Shown in pieces: positions 32,962-43,513 of a stretch of 64,000 nt of DNA. The notes beneath the pieces were generated by a model. It worked only from the letters and a program-made list of their open reading frames with translations. It did no database searches and was not told the origin of the DNA. The DNA is from Halictus rubicundus (lineage: Eukaryota > Arthropoda > Insecta > Hymenoptera > Halictidae), in contig NW_027488716.1 in assembly GCF_050948215.1 (NCBI RefSeq), forward strand, positions 434,001-498,000, given 5' to 3'. A program made the position numbers and the translations under genes. Within the stretch, counting starts at the first letter, position 1. Every line of letters begins with the position of its first letter.

Positions 32962-33187
32962 ACTGCATCATTTTTTAGCCTGGACCAGAACTTGCATCAT
33001 CTTCCCTGCATCATGAGCAGCGGATTCCAAATAATGATAGAGTGAATGCTAATTCTATGTTAAAAGAGGCTCCTCTATGTAGGCTCTGATCCAGCCTAAA
33101 AGATGATGCAGATTCTAATACAGGCTAAAAAGATGATGCAATTACTGGTCCAGGCTAAAAAGTTGATACAGGTTCTGTCAGGTGTAT
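32962..33187. repeat. ~30-bp GATGATGCA repeats, inverted pair
   Basis: CAGGCTAAAAAGATGATGCA-type units occur in tandem at about 33095, 33125 and 33155. The opposite orientation (TGCATCATTTTTTAGCCTGG) is at 32963-32982. The pieces TAGCCTGGACCAG (about 32977) and CTGGTCCAGGCTA (about 33145) are exact reverse complements. This may be the border of a small foldback element. Confidence 0.5.
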
Positions 33188-34429
33188 AGTCTATGGCCGT
33201 GCGTTGCCGTGTGGGTGAGCCATTAGGTATTACACGGTTGGGTACCGTTTCACATCTCGGACACTTTAGTTCGTGCCTTAAAAGCACATGTTCCTTTGAT
33301 GCGGTAGTGATGGAATTTTATTATATTATTATAAATAATGCTAAGGGAGAGTAGCTGATGTAAAATATTCGGCTCTAGTGGCCGCAGGACGCATAGTCTA
33401 GTTGTATGCATATAGGTTCACGGTCGATGTTATCGAGTTGACTGTTAGTTAATCGATATGTGATTTCCCATGTGCTTTGCATAGTCGTTACTTACACATA
33501 GAAGAGCACGAGTGTGTGTGCTCATGTAGTAGCTACGAATGAGCGATGAATTACAGACAGTGTCTTAGGTCAACAAAATGTTTAAATGTACTATTGTAGG
33601 AATTATGAAATAAATAAATATGGCGGTTGTGTGAAGAGTGTATGTGTATGTGGGGGTAGAAATGAATGAGCGGTTATTACATTTTTTTTCCACATTAAAA
33701 CCGGCACTGTTCTGTTGTATCCTGTCTAAACTTATGTGGGATGAATGGAGTTCATTGTGCGTGCGGGCGACCGGATCATGTTGCGACGGTCCGGCGCCGG
33801 TATGTTTGGAAAACTCGAGTGACTGAAGAGGCGTGAATGAAAAGTGTTTAGGTCTAAGTGATAGGAGAGTTTGTGTATTTCTATGAATGAAAGCGATGGA
33901 TGCAAGAAACAGCGTGCAAGCGAGATGAATGCAAGGGGGTGAAAGACTATAAAGCGTGGATGTTCGGTAAGAGCGGAGAGAGTAGAGTTGCGACTGCCTT
34001 GCGAGAAAGAGCGTTAATCGTGTCAGCGTTATATATCGTTATTTCTTCTAAATATATTAGTATTCAGCAACGTGTTTCGAAGAGATTAATCTCCCCATTT
34101 CCCAAGATTTCTACACTTATTTGTATACAACTACTCTACTCTTATTCTAAAATTTTACGAATTTTATACGTTCCATATTATAAACTATTTATATATGTCG
34201 TTTCATGAACATTGTGACGCGTCCTCGTGTTCGTGCGCTTCATTTTGTCGAGTTCGAGTTGTCGAGTTACTCTGACAGGTTCACTCTGCGGAGACACTCT
34301 TGATTCCTCGAGAGCTAAACAAAATCTGCTGCCCCATCTCGGGCCATCGAGGGCTTTGCCTCCCATTTTCCCCACTCCGCAGAGTAACTCCATCCACATG
34401 TACGCATTACAAAGAAGCCGATTTTGTTT

Positions 34430-34510
34430 GTCGCGGCCGCTCAAACGTTTCGGCCGCGTGTAATGGAAACCGATCCCAACTGTCGCGGCCGATCAAACGT
34501 CTCGGCCGCG
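34430..34510. repeat. Two tandem GC-rich hairpins, 51-bp spacing
   Basis: GTCGCGGCCG-C/A-TCAAACGT-T/C-TCGGCCGCG occurs at about 34430 and 34481. Each unit pairs CGCGGCCG with CGGCCGCG across an 11-base loop. Confidence 0.7.
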
Positions 34511-35565
34511 CTACAATGTAAATACACGCGCGAGCACTCGGCAACCCACTCCGGCAACTTCTAACGGCAAATGCTTAACCTAATAAACGCTTAAATCTAC
34601 GACATATATTTATTCATAATTAATTTAAATGGGGATGAACCGAGTCTTGCTAGATGAGGGATGAGTTAGGGGAGTCAGTCGTAGTCGTTGTCTGAAAGTA
34701 GTAGTCGTTATCCGAAAGTTGTAAGAAGTTGAGGGTTGAAGTTGTATAGTTGTCGTCGTGTAGTTTAGATTAACGGTTAGTACTTAAGCGCGCAACTATT
34801 GTACACGTAAGTCTATTTCTTTTCTGTTCCATAAATAAATAATTAATTATACGTGATACCACATATTTCAACTTAGTATTTCTAGCTCTTCTTACTGATT
34901 ACTATTTATATTTACTTTATATCTACCCTAGTCTTATTTTATAACTTTAAGAATTTTTCCAAGTGCAAAATTATAAATTATTAGTACTTAATTAAATATT
35001 CGAACTTATATTTTCCACTCTTAATTTGTCCCTGTCTATTTGTGTTTCCCCTGAAGAAATTCTTATAAGTTCGCTGTTCAGCCGCGAGTTAACGGGAGAT
35101 CCCCTTGAAAATCCGCGGCACCGCTATTTCAAGGTGGGACCAGGGACCGATCCCTTTGACAGTAGCTTTATCGTTTTACTCGCGGCTGAAAAATCGGCAC
35201 GACCCAACATTTGACGTGCAGATGGTCAACACGTTTTATGACACGGGCCTCTAGGGCTGTTTTTGAGACAGTCGCCTTCACGAAACCTTTCTTAATTGCC
35301 CAGTAGAATTTTCTTCGCGCCCTCAACAGTTAACCCTACTGTCATAAAACGTGGACTTACAAAGGTGGCATCGCGGGACCATCCGACTGTCCCCGGCCGG
35401 TGAACATCGGGCCCACAGTTGTAATTTCGCCCGCGGAAATCTAGCGACGTTGCAACCCCGAAATTGAATACCCCCAGTCCACACCAACGCACCCCGAATT
35501 CATTGCCGAATTGCCCCGGATTACCCCCTCCAGTTTAGAAATCTAATCTGCTTTTCTCAATTAAT

Positions 35566-35658
35566 TTTTTTTTTTTTTTTTAGCTTCTAGGAGAGATAAA
35601 AGCCGAGTCGGCGAAGCCGACGAGGCGCAAAGTCGCCGCGATGCAGCGACTTCGCGCC
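35566..35658 (-). other. Possible 3' end of a poly(A)-tailed retroposon with two hairpins
   Basis: A run of about 16 T (35566-35581) reads as poly(A) on the minus strand. Next to it are two hairpins: GTCGGC-GAA-GCCGAC (35607-35621) and GGCGCAAAGTCGC / GCGACTTCGCGCC (35624-35658, 9-base loop). A minus-strand non-LTR element or SINE 3' end would look like this. No RT coding is attached, so this is tentative. Confidence 0.35.
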
Positions 35659-36128
35659 GAGGAGGGGCCTAATCTTCCGAAACAAGTCTTAAATTCATCT
35701 GTGCGTCCTTCTCCTTCTTTTCGACCCCTTCCTTTTTTCTCCTAAAATCCTTCGTTTCCGAGAAAAAGCATCCTCCTGCTATTTCTAAGCACTTTTTGGA
35801 AATTTTTTCTTACTCCCTCCGACCTCCTACGCCGTGACGTATTGGTTTAGCATCGACAATGCGTAGCCGCAAAAAAAAATTTTTTTTTATTTTTTTTTTT
35901 TTTTCCCCGCTCACAATTGGTAGCTATTAATAAACTATTGATGTGTGTATTGATATCACTCCCTACTATACCACTTTATTTTATTTTCTTTAGAAAATTA
36001 TTAAGAAACACTGAGATTGTTCATTCCTCAATATTTCTACTCTACTCCACTCGCGGTTTATGCAATATCAAAACTCTAACTAACTTTCTTCTCTAATGAC
36101 TTCCTACAGAGAAGTTTCCTTACACACA

Positions 36129-37841
36129 ATAGTCCTAACCCTAACCCTAAAAACTTAACCGTAACCAACAAAAAAACCTAACCGTACCTACAATAAACCT
36201 AACCCTAACCATTCACACTAGCCCTAAAACCTATCCCTAATCCTAAAAGTTAACCCTAATTATCGAAAACCTAACCCTAACCCTAAAAAGTTAATCCTAA
36301 CCACCGACACCCTAACCCTAACCTTCGAAAACCTAACTCTAACCATGGAAATCCTAACCCTACCCATGGAAATCCTAACCCTACCCATGGAAAACCTAAC
36401 CCTAACCACGGAAAATCTAATCCTAACGATCGAAAACCTAACCATAACCATGGAAACATAATCGTAACCTACGAAACCCTAACCCCAACCTTTCCAAAAC
36501 TAACCCTAACCCAAACCCTGCAAAACTAACCATAACCCTCCGAAAACTAACCCTAACCCCCTCCAAAAACCTAACCCTAACCTTCCGAAAAGTAACCCCA
36601 ACCTTCAGAAAACTAAACCTAACTCTACAAAAACTAACCCTAACCTTCAAAAAACTAACCCAAACTCTACAAAAGTAACCCTAACCTTCCAAAAACTAAC
36701 CCTAACCCTCCAAAACCTAACCCTCACCTTCCAAAAACTAACCCTAACCCTCCAAAACCTAACCCTCACCTTCCAAAAACTAACCCTAACTCTACCAAAA
36801 CCAAACCTAACCTTCAAAAAATAACCCTAACTCTACAAAAGTAACCCTAACCTTTCAAAAACTAACCCAAACTCTACAAAACTAACCCTAACCCTCCAAA
36901 AACTAACCCTAACCCACCAAAACCTAACCCCAACCTTCCCAAACTAGCCCTAACCCTCAAAACCTAACCCCAACCTCCAAAAACTAACCCTCACCTTCCA
37001 AAAACTAACCCTAACTCTACCAAAACCAAACCTAACCTTCAAAAAATAACCCTAACTCTACAAAAGTAACCCTAACCTTTCAAAAACTAACCCAAACTCT
37101 ACAAAACTAACCCTAACCCTCCAAAAACTAACCCTAACCCTCCAAAACCTAACCCCAACCTTCCCAAACTAGCCCTAACCCTCAAAACCTAACCCCAACC
37201 TCCAAAAACTAACCCTAACCTTCAAAAACTAACCCATACCTTCCAAAAACTAACCCCAACCCTCCGAAAACTAACCCTAACCCACCAAAACCTAACCCTA
37301 ACACTCCGAAAACTAACCCCAACTTTCTCAAACTAACCCTAACCTTCCAAAAACTAACCCCAACCCTCCGAAAACTAACCCTAACCCACCAAAACCTAAC
37401 CCTAACACTCCGAAAACTAACCCCAACCTCCAAAAACTAACCCTAACCCTCCGAAAACTAACCCTAACCCACCAAAATCTAACCCTAACCCTCCGAAAAC
37501 TAACCCCAACTTTCCCAAACTAACCCCAACCCTCCGAAATCTAACCCTAACCCACCAAAACCTAACCCTAACCCTCCAAAACCTAGCCCCAAACTCCAAA
37601 AACTAACCCTAACCCTCCGAAAACTAACCCTAACCCACCAAAGTCTAACCCTAACCCTCGGAAAACTAATCCCAACTTCCCCAAACTAACCCTAACCTTA
37701 AAAAAACTAACTCCAACCCTCCGAAATCTAACCCTAACCCACCAAAACGTAACCCTAACCCTCCAAAACCTAGCCCCAACCTCAAAAAACTAACCCTAAC
37801 CCTCCGAAAACTAACCCTAACCCTAACCCTAACCCTAACCC
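36129..37841 (-). repeat. Degenerate CCCTAA telomere-like array with composite units
   Basis: Begins with irregular CCTAACC motifs. It becomes a regular mix in which one or two CCCTAA units alternate with 8-10 base inserts such as CTCCGAAAA, CTCCAAAA and CTTCCAAAAA, giving a period near 21 bases. A larger block of about 225 bases is repeated (the motif CTAACTCTACCAAAACCAAA starts at 36786 and again at 37011). The last 40 bases before 37841 are clean CCCTAA. ORFs rich in VRVSF or GLGLVF are translations of this repeat. Confidence 0.9.
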
Positions 37842-39553
37842 TTTTTTTTTTTTTTTTTTTTTTATCGTGAGGAAATGTTTTATACATACCCCGACTCCCT
37901 GGGGGAAGCCTGGGTTATGTGGGATTCTCTCCGGGGGGCGGAGCCCCCGGAGACTACCCACTAAAACCTCACGCCCACCTAAGCTACATGGGAGGTGCCT
38001 GGATCACGCGAGTACTCAACAGGACACCTCCCAGCTAATACATGCCACCCCGGGGGAGGGGTTAACCTCCCCCACTGCCTACGCTATAAGACCCCGGGCG
38101 GAGGGACCCGCCCGGTGTCCCCATCCCTGGAGCCTTCGGATTGGGCTTCCCGAGCCCCAGCTCGGTCCACCCACAGCTCCCGGAGTCTTCGTGTCCCGCT
38201 CGGGGCCGGTGTCCCGAAGGAACCAGCCCCGGCCGAGACAAGAAGACGCCGCCACCGGAAGGAAGGGCCGTCGGAGGCGTGATCCGGCACGCCCCGACCC
38301 TTCCTTTCCCCAATCCCCCCACGGATCCCCCTCCCCAATCGGGGAGGGACGGACCGACACCCCCCTACACCGGGAAACTAACCCGGGGGGTGTCGGCCTA
38401 TCACGGGGGGAGCTATGCTCCCCCCCGGGGGCCCGGGTCAGCTCACACCCCGGGCCCCCGAGTTCACCGCCCCCAGTTGTGGGGGCATAACAGGGCGCGG
38501 GGAAACTCCCCGCGCCAGCCCCACTCCGCCCCCCACAACCGGGGGCACACGTTGGCGCGGGGGAGACCCCCGCGCCCTCCCTACCCTCTCCGCCCCCCTC
38601 CGGGGGGGCACACGTCGGCGCGGGGGTCGTCCCCGCGCCCACACCCTCCTCGCGGAGCCCGGGTCCCGCTCCCGGGCCCGCTCGGCGGCCTCCTTCTGCT
38701 TCATAACATCCTCGCAGAAGGAGGCCACCGCCTTCCACGACCCCACGCTGCCGACCATGTGGTCGACCACGGTCGGCAGCGCGAGGTCCCACCCTCCCAC
38801 TGCGGCTCGCAGGACACGGCGCGGCCCGGCCCAAGCAGGGCACTCCTCCATGGTATGCCGCGCCGTGTCCACATCTTCGCCGCAGTGGTGGCACTGCGCA
38901 GTCGGCTCCCGCCCCATTCTGTGCAGGTACTCTCCGAAGCAACCGTGGCCGGAGAGCACCTGCGTGAGGCGGAAGGTCAACCTTCCCCGCCTCCTGCACC
39001 ATATATAAAATATGGGCAGGAGGGCCCGGACAATCGGACGTGTGGAGGGCGTTAACATCGCCCTCCACTCCGAAAGACTTTCCGTCCGGGCCTGGCGATT
39101 CTGGCCCTCGAGCTCCGACTCCTCCTCGCGCGTGAGTTCCACCCCCGGCGGGCGGCGGAAGGAGCGGGCGATCTGGTATAACTTCGCCCGCTCCGCCGCC
39201 ACCACAGTGAAGGGTGGAATCACGGCGAGGAGTCCCGCCGCCTCGGTGGAGATGGTGCGGTACCCCCGTATGACCCGCAAGGCCAGCCGCCGCCGCACTC
39301 TTTCGAGGAGTTTGCGGCTAGGCGTGCTGGCCTCGAGCGAGCGGTGCCATACGGGGGCCCCATACAGGGCTATAGACCGCACCACCTCCGTATAGAGGCG
39401 GCGCACTTTCAAATCCGGCCCCCCGACATTCGGCAGCAGCCGCGCCAATGCGGCTGCCGTCCTCTCTAGTCGGGGGGCAAGGAGCTCGAAGTGTCCATCG
39501 AATCGCCAGCGGCCGTCTATGATCAGGCCCAGGTACCTCATCCTGGGCCCGAT
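37842..39553 (-). mobile_element. Telomeric R1-clade LINE, copy A (5'-truncated)
   Basis: Minus-strand element with poly(A) (T run 37842-37863) facing GGGTTAGGG on that strand. The 3' untranslated region carries a terminal hairpin at about 37889-37914. The 5' end at about 39553 stops within ORF2 after the RT core and abuts CCCTAA directly, as expected for incomplete target-primed reverse transcription. It is close to copy B in sequence. Confidence 0.9.
38438..39553 (-). pseudogene. Copy A ORF2 fragment (RT C-terminus, zinc knuckle)
   Basis: About 370 codons equal to the last third of ORF2 of copies B and C, starting at IGPRMRYLGL. It includes the connection region (RRLYTEVVRSIALYGAPVWH), the CCHC-type motif CHHCGEDVDTARHTMEEC, and the Arg/Pro-rich C-terminal repeats (ARG-x-PPR-x-RVPP). 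It lacks the endonuclease and RT active site, so it is not functional. The frame itself is unbroken to its stop at 38438, suggesting a recent truncation. Confidence 0.88.
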
Positions 39554-39569
39554 ACCCTAACCCTAACCC
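39554..39569 (-). repeat. Short CCCTAA spacer between copies A and B
   Basis: Only about two and a half CCCTAA units separate the 5' end of copy A from the poly(A) of copy B (T run from 39570). Confidence 0.9.
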
Positions 39570-40168
39570 TTTTTTTTTTTTTTTTTTTTTTTTTTTATCG
39601 TGAGGAAATGTTTTATACATACCCCGACTCCCTGGGGGAAGCCGGGGTTATGTGGGATTCTCCCCGGGGGCGAGCCCCCGGAGACTACCCACTAAAACCT
39701 CACGCCCACCTAAGCTACACGGGAGGTGCCTGGATCACGCGAGTACTCAACAGGACACCCCCCAGCTATCATCATACCCCGGGGGAGGGGTTAACCTCCC
39801 CCACTGCCTACGCTATAAGACCCCGGGCGGAGGGACCCGCCCGGTGTCCCCATCCCTGGAGCCTTCGGATTGAGCTTCCCGAGCCCCAGCTCGGTCCACC
39901 CACAGCTCCCGGAGTCCTCGTGCCCCGCTCGGGGCCGGTGTCCCGAAGGAACCAGCCCCGGCCAGAGCAAGAGGACGCCGCCACCGGAAGGAAGGGCCGT
40001 CGGAGGCGCGATCCGGCACGCCCCGACCCTTCCTTTCCCCAAAAACCCCCCACGGTCCCCCTCCCCTATCGGGGGGAGGGGGGACCGACACCCCCCACTA
40101 ACCGGGAAACTAACCCGGGGGGTGTCGGCCAATCACGGGGGGAGCTACACTCCCCCCGGGGGCCCGGG

Positions 40169-43100
40169 TCAGCTCGCACCCCGGGCCCCCAAATTCAGCG
40201 CCCCCACAGGTGGGGGCGAAACAGGGCGCGGGGATACTCCCCGCGCCAAACCCCCTCCGCCCCCCACTCCCGGGGGCAATGGTTGACGCGGGGGAGACCC
40301 CCGCGCCCTCCCATCCCTCACCGCCCCCCTCGTGGGGGGCACACGCCGGCGCGGGGGTCGTCCCCGCGCCCACACCCTCCTCGCGGAGCCCGGGTCCCGT
40401 TCCCGGGCCCGCTCGGCGGCCTCCTTCTGCTTGATAACTTCCTCGCAGAAGGAGGCCACCGCATTCCACGACCCCACGCTGTCGACCATGTGGTCGACCA
40501 CAGTCGGCAGCGCGAGGTCCCACCCGCCCACTGCGGCTCGCAGGACACGGCGCGGCCCGGCCCAAGCAGGGCACTCCTCCAGAGTGTGCCGCGCCGTGTC
40601 GACATCTTCGCCGCAGTGGTGGCACTGCGCCGTCGGCTCCCGCCCCATTCTGTGCAGGTACTCTCCAAAACAGCCATGGCCGGAGAGCACCTGCGTGAGG
40701 CGGAAGGTCAACCTTCCCCGCCTCCCGCACCATATATAAAATATGGGCAGGAGGGCCCGGACAATCGGACGTGTGGAGGGCGTTAGCAGCGCCCTCCACT
40801 CCGATAAACTTTCCGTCCGGGCCTGGCGATTCTGGCCCTCGAGCTCCTCCTCCTCCTCGCGCGTGAGTTCCACCCCCGGCGGGCGGCGGAAGGAGCGGGC
40901 GATGTGGTATAGCTTCGCCCGCTCCGCCGCCACCACAGTGAAGGGTGGAATCACGGCGAGGAGTCCCGCCGCCTCGGTGGAGATGGTGCGGTACCCCCGT
41001 ATGACCCGCAAGGCCAGCCGCCGCCGCACTCTTTCAAAGAGCTTGCGGCTAGGCGTGCTGGCCTCGAGCGCGCGGTGCCATACGGGGGCCCCATACAGGG
41101 CTATAGACCGCACCACCTCCACATAGAGGCGGCGTACTTTCAAATCCGGCCCCCCGACATTCGGCAGCAGCCGCGCCAATGCGGCTGCCGTCTTCTCTAG
41201 TCGGGGGGCGAGGAGCTCGAAGTGTCCATCGAATCGCCAGCGGCCGTCTATGATCAGGCCCAGGTACCTCATCCTGGGCCCGATCGCGACGGAGGTTTCA
41301 GCGACGCGAATCCACAGGTCCCGACCACGGGGTGGCCGCGGCGACCGAGACGATCCGTATAACCAGATCGCCTCGGTCTTTGCGGCGGCCACCGTCAGAC
41401 CCATTCTGCGGATTCGCCCGACCACGCAGTCCAGGGCGGCCTCAGCAAGGTGCCTGGTCCTCCTCCAGTCCTCCCCCTCGGCATAAACCAGGGTGTCATC
41501 TGCATAACAGATGACACCCGTATCCGGGGGGAGGACAACCCGCAGCACCGCGTCATACGCTAGGTTCCACAGGAGTGGCCCAAGGACCGACCCCTGTGGA
41601 ACCCCGCGGTGCGTCTCCCTCGTATAAACCATGCCATACCGGCCGGTGAACACCACCTCCCTGTCGCGGAGATAGTCGCCGACCACCTCCCGGAGATAAG
41701 GGGGCACCTGGAAATGGTCCAGGGCCCCCATTATCTCCGACCAGGGCAGGGTGTTGAAAGCGTTGGATATGTCCAACGAAACAGCCATCAACACCCTGCC
41801 CCGAGCGACAGCCCTTTCCCGGAGGAGGCGCAGACGCTCTAATGCGTCTATTGTAGAGCGCCCCCTCCGGAATCCATACTGGCTGTCGCTCAGGTCGGGA
41901 CCACCCCGCGACAGGTGCTCGACGAGGCGGGCGGCAATTATTCTTTCGAATAGCTTGCCCGCCTCGTCGAGTAAACATACCGGCCGGTATGCAGAGGGAG
42001 ACTCTGCGGGTTTCCCCTCCTTGTGGAGGAGAACCAGGCACGCTTGCTTCCAAACAGTGGGGAAGACTCCCCGGCGCAGGCTCGCGTCCATGACGCTCCT
42101 GAACGCCGGGGCGAGGACCTCTATGGCTAAGACCATTACGCTCCCGGGAACCCCATCGGGGCCAGGGGCCTTCTTGCCCCCGGCCCGGAGCTCCCGGACG
42201 GCCCGGTCAAGCTCCAGCTCGGTGACCCGGAACTCGTCCGACCATCCCATGGTCGGACCTGGGGCGCGTACCCACCTCCCCTCCTCCGCGAGGGGGAAGA
42301 GGGTATCGATAACGCGCCCCAGAAGTTCCGGGTCCAACCTCTCCGTGACAGGGGACGCCCGGGGGCGGAGCTTCCCAAGCACCGCCTTATATGGGCGTCC
42401 CCACGGATCGTCACGGAGGGTGAGCAGGAGCTCGTCCCAGGCCCTGGCCTTAGCTGCGGCAATAGCTCGCTTGAGGGCCACGGCCGCCGATCTGTACTCC
42501 CTGTACAGCTCGGCGACCCTCGGCTCCGCGTCGCCGCCCAGGAAATGGCGGCGACGGGCGCGGGTGTACTGGCGGCGGGCACGGCCGGCCGAACAACGGA
42601 GTTCGGCCAGCTCGCCCGACCACCAGTAAACGGTCTTTCTCGGGGGCTGAGCCTGGACCCGGGGCATCGCCACGTCACAAATCATTTGTAACGTGTCCCG
42701 AATCCAGGCCGCCCCCTCATTCACCCCGCGCTCCCTGGCCGAAGGCCAGGCGGAGCCGATAATCACGGCCCTCAACAGGTCCCCGTCTAGTCGCTTCAGC
42801 GCCCATCTTGGCGCTGAAGGGGTGCCACGTCGGAGGGGCGTGTCCAACGGCGGGTCCGAGACCACTGCCACGTCCATGAGGACGTAGCAGTGGTCCGACA
42901 AGGTCTCTCCATCAAGGACCCGCCAATTAGACACACGGCGTGAGGCGGCGGCCGTCGCAAACGTAACGTCCACAATGGACCAGCCGTTCCACCTCACGCA
43001 CGTAGGCACGGAGCCCCGGTTAATCAACCGGAGCTCCATCCCCTCCGCCCAGTCTTCTAGGACTCCGCCTCGGGCGTTGGTCCTGGGGTTACCCCACGTG

Positions 43101-43513
43101 GTGGACCTCGCATTGAGGTCCCCCAGGACCAACACCGGACCGGCTATATATGGGGCTATCATCAGCCCCAGCCGGTCCAAAAACAACCCGAGTTCGGCGG
43201 AGTCGCAGCTGGGTGAGTTGTAGCACCCCACGACCAGAAGTCCTCCCCACTTCACTAAAATCATCCCCCTGCCCCGTTCGACCACGGAGCAGGGGGGTAC
43301 ACTCGCCGAATGGCGATCCCACCACATCGCCACGGAGCCGTCAAGGTCACCGGACCAGTGTGGATGGTCCGGGACCCTGTACGGCTCCGTGGCGACGGCC
43401 AGGCCAACCCCCCACTCCGCCAGGCATTGGATCATCAGGTCCTGGGCCCGGCGGCAGTGGTTGAGGTTGGCCTGGAGTACCGGTAGAGGGGACCGGCGCG
43501 GAGTGTGGGCCAT
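40169..43513 (-). CDS. Copy B ORF2: endonuclease-reverse transcriptase
   Basis: 1114 residues from the ATG at 43513. The APE-type endonuclease occupies about residues 10-230 (QANLNHCR, ATEPY, LGDLNARS, SDHCYVLMDV). In telomeric R1-clade elements it nicks telomeric repeats. The RT follows: GGKKAPGPDGVPG, YRPVCLLDEAGKLFERII, QYGFRRGRSTIDA, SLDISNAFNTLPW, GVPQGSVLGPLLWN and CYADDTLVYA (about residue 670). Then come a connection region and the zinc motif CHHCGEDVDTARHTLEEC (about 962). The last 100 residues are Arg/Pro/Gly-rich and lie over a set of strong DNA hairpins. The ATG overlaps the ORF1 stop by one base. No breaks seen. Confidence 0.93.
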   Translation of the reverse strand: MAHTPRRSPLPVLQANLNHCRRAQDLMIQCLAEWGVGLAVATEPYRVPDHPHWSGDLDGSVAMWWDRHSASVPPCSVVERGRGMILVKWGGLLVVGCYNSPSCDSAELGLFLDRLGLMIAPYIAGPVLVLGDLNARSTTWGNPRTNARGGVLEDWAEGMELRLINRGSVPTCVRWNGWSIVDVTFATAAASRRVSNWRVLDGETLSDHCYVLMDVAVVSDPPLDTPLRRGTPSAPRWALKRLDGDLLRAVIIGSAWPSARERGVNEGAAWIRDTLQMICDVAMPRVQAQPPRKTVYWWSGELAELRCSAGRARRQYTRARRRHFLGGDAEPRVAELYREYRSAAVALKRAIAAAKARAWDELLLTLRDDPWGRPYKAVLGKLRPRASPVTERLDPELLGRVIDTLFPLAEEGRWVRAPGPTMGWSDEFRVTELELDRAVRELRAGGKKAPGPDGVPGSVMVLAIEVLAPAFRSVMDASLRRGVFPTVWKQACLVLLHKEGKPAESPSAYRPVCLLDEAGKLFERIIAARLVEHLSRGGPDLSDSQYGFRRGRSTIDALERLRLLRERAVARGRVLMAVSLDISNAFNTLPWSEIMGALDHFQVPPYLREVVGDYLRDREVVFTGRYGMVYTRETHRGVPQGSVLGPLLWNLAYDAVLRVVLPPDTGVICYADDTLVYAEGEDWRRTRHLAEAALDCVVGRIRRMGLTVAAAKTEAIWLYGSSRSPRPPRGRDLWIRVAETSVAIGPRMRYLGLIIDGRWRFDGHFELLAPRLEKTAAALARLLPNVGGPDLKVRRLYVEVVRSIALYGAPVWHRALEASTPSRKLFERVRRRLALRVIRGYRTISTEAAGLLAVIPPFTVVAAERAKLYHIARSFRRPPGVELTREEEEELEGQNRQARTESLSEWRALLTPSTRPIVRALLPIFYIWCGRRGRLTFRLTQVLSGHGCFGEYLHRMGREPTAQCHHCGEDVDTARHTLEECPAWAGPRRVLRAAVGGWDLALPTVVDHMVDSVGSWNAVASFCEEVIKQKEAAERARERDPGSARRVWARGRPPRRRVPPTRGAVRDGRARGSPPRQPLPPGVGGGGGLARGVSPRPVSPPPVGALNLGARGAS

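Larger units (their letters stand above)
33188..36128. other. Subtelomeric sequence without recognised genes
   Basis: No ORF has recognisable content. Visible items: a 51-base direct repeat of a CGCGGCCG...CGGCCGCG hairpin (34430-34510); an inverted pair ACACGTTTTATGACA/TGTCATAAAACGTGG (about 35230 and 35340) in a moderately GC-rich block 35050-35520; and hairpins with a poly(T) tract at 35566-35658 (separate entry). A T-rich stretch lies at 35872-35905. Short degenerate telomere-like motifs begin near 36129. Confidence 0.4.

Noticed and set aside
36129..37841. CRISPR-like array
   Set aside because: Units and spacers are all variants of telomeric repeat; eukaryotic context; no cas genes.
36260..37887. 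ORFs of VRVSF or GLGLVFGG repeats
   Set aside because: Direct translation of degenerate telomeric repeats.
38141..39055. Pro/Arg-rich plus-strand ORFs over A, B and C 3' regions
   Set aside because: Antisense of ORF2 and its 3' region; composition comes from GC hairpins.
39570..39653. HDV-like ribozyme in copies A and B
   Set aside because: Both copies are 5'-truncated and lack the leader; GC hairpins at their 3' ends do not form the ribozyme fold.
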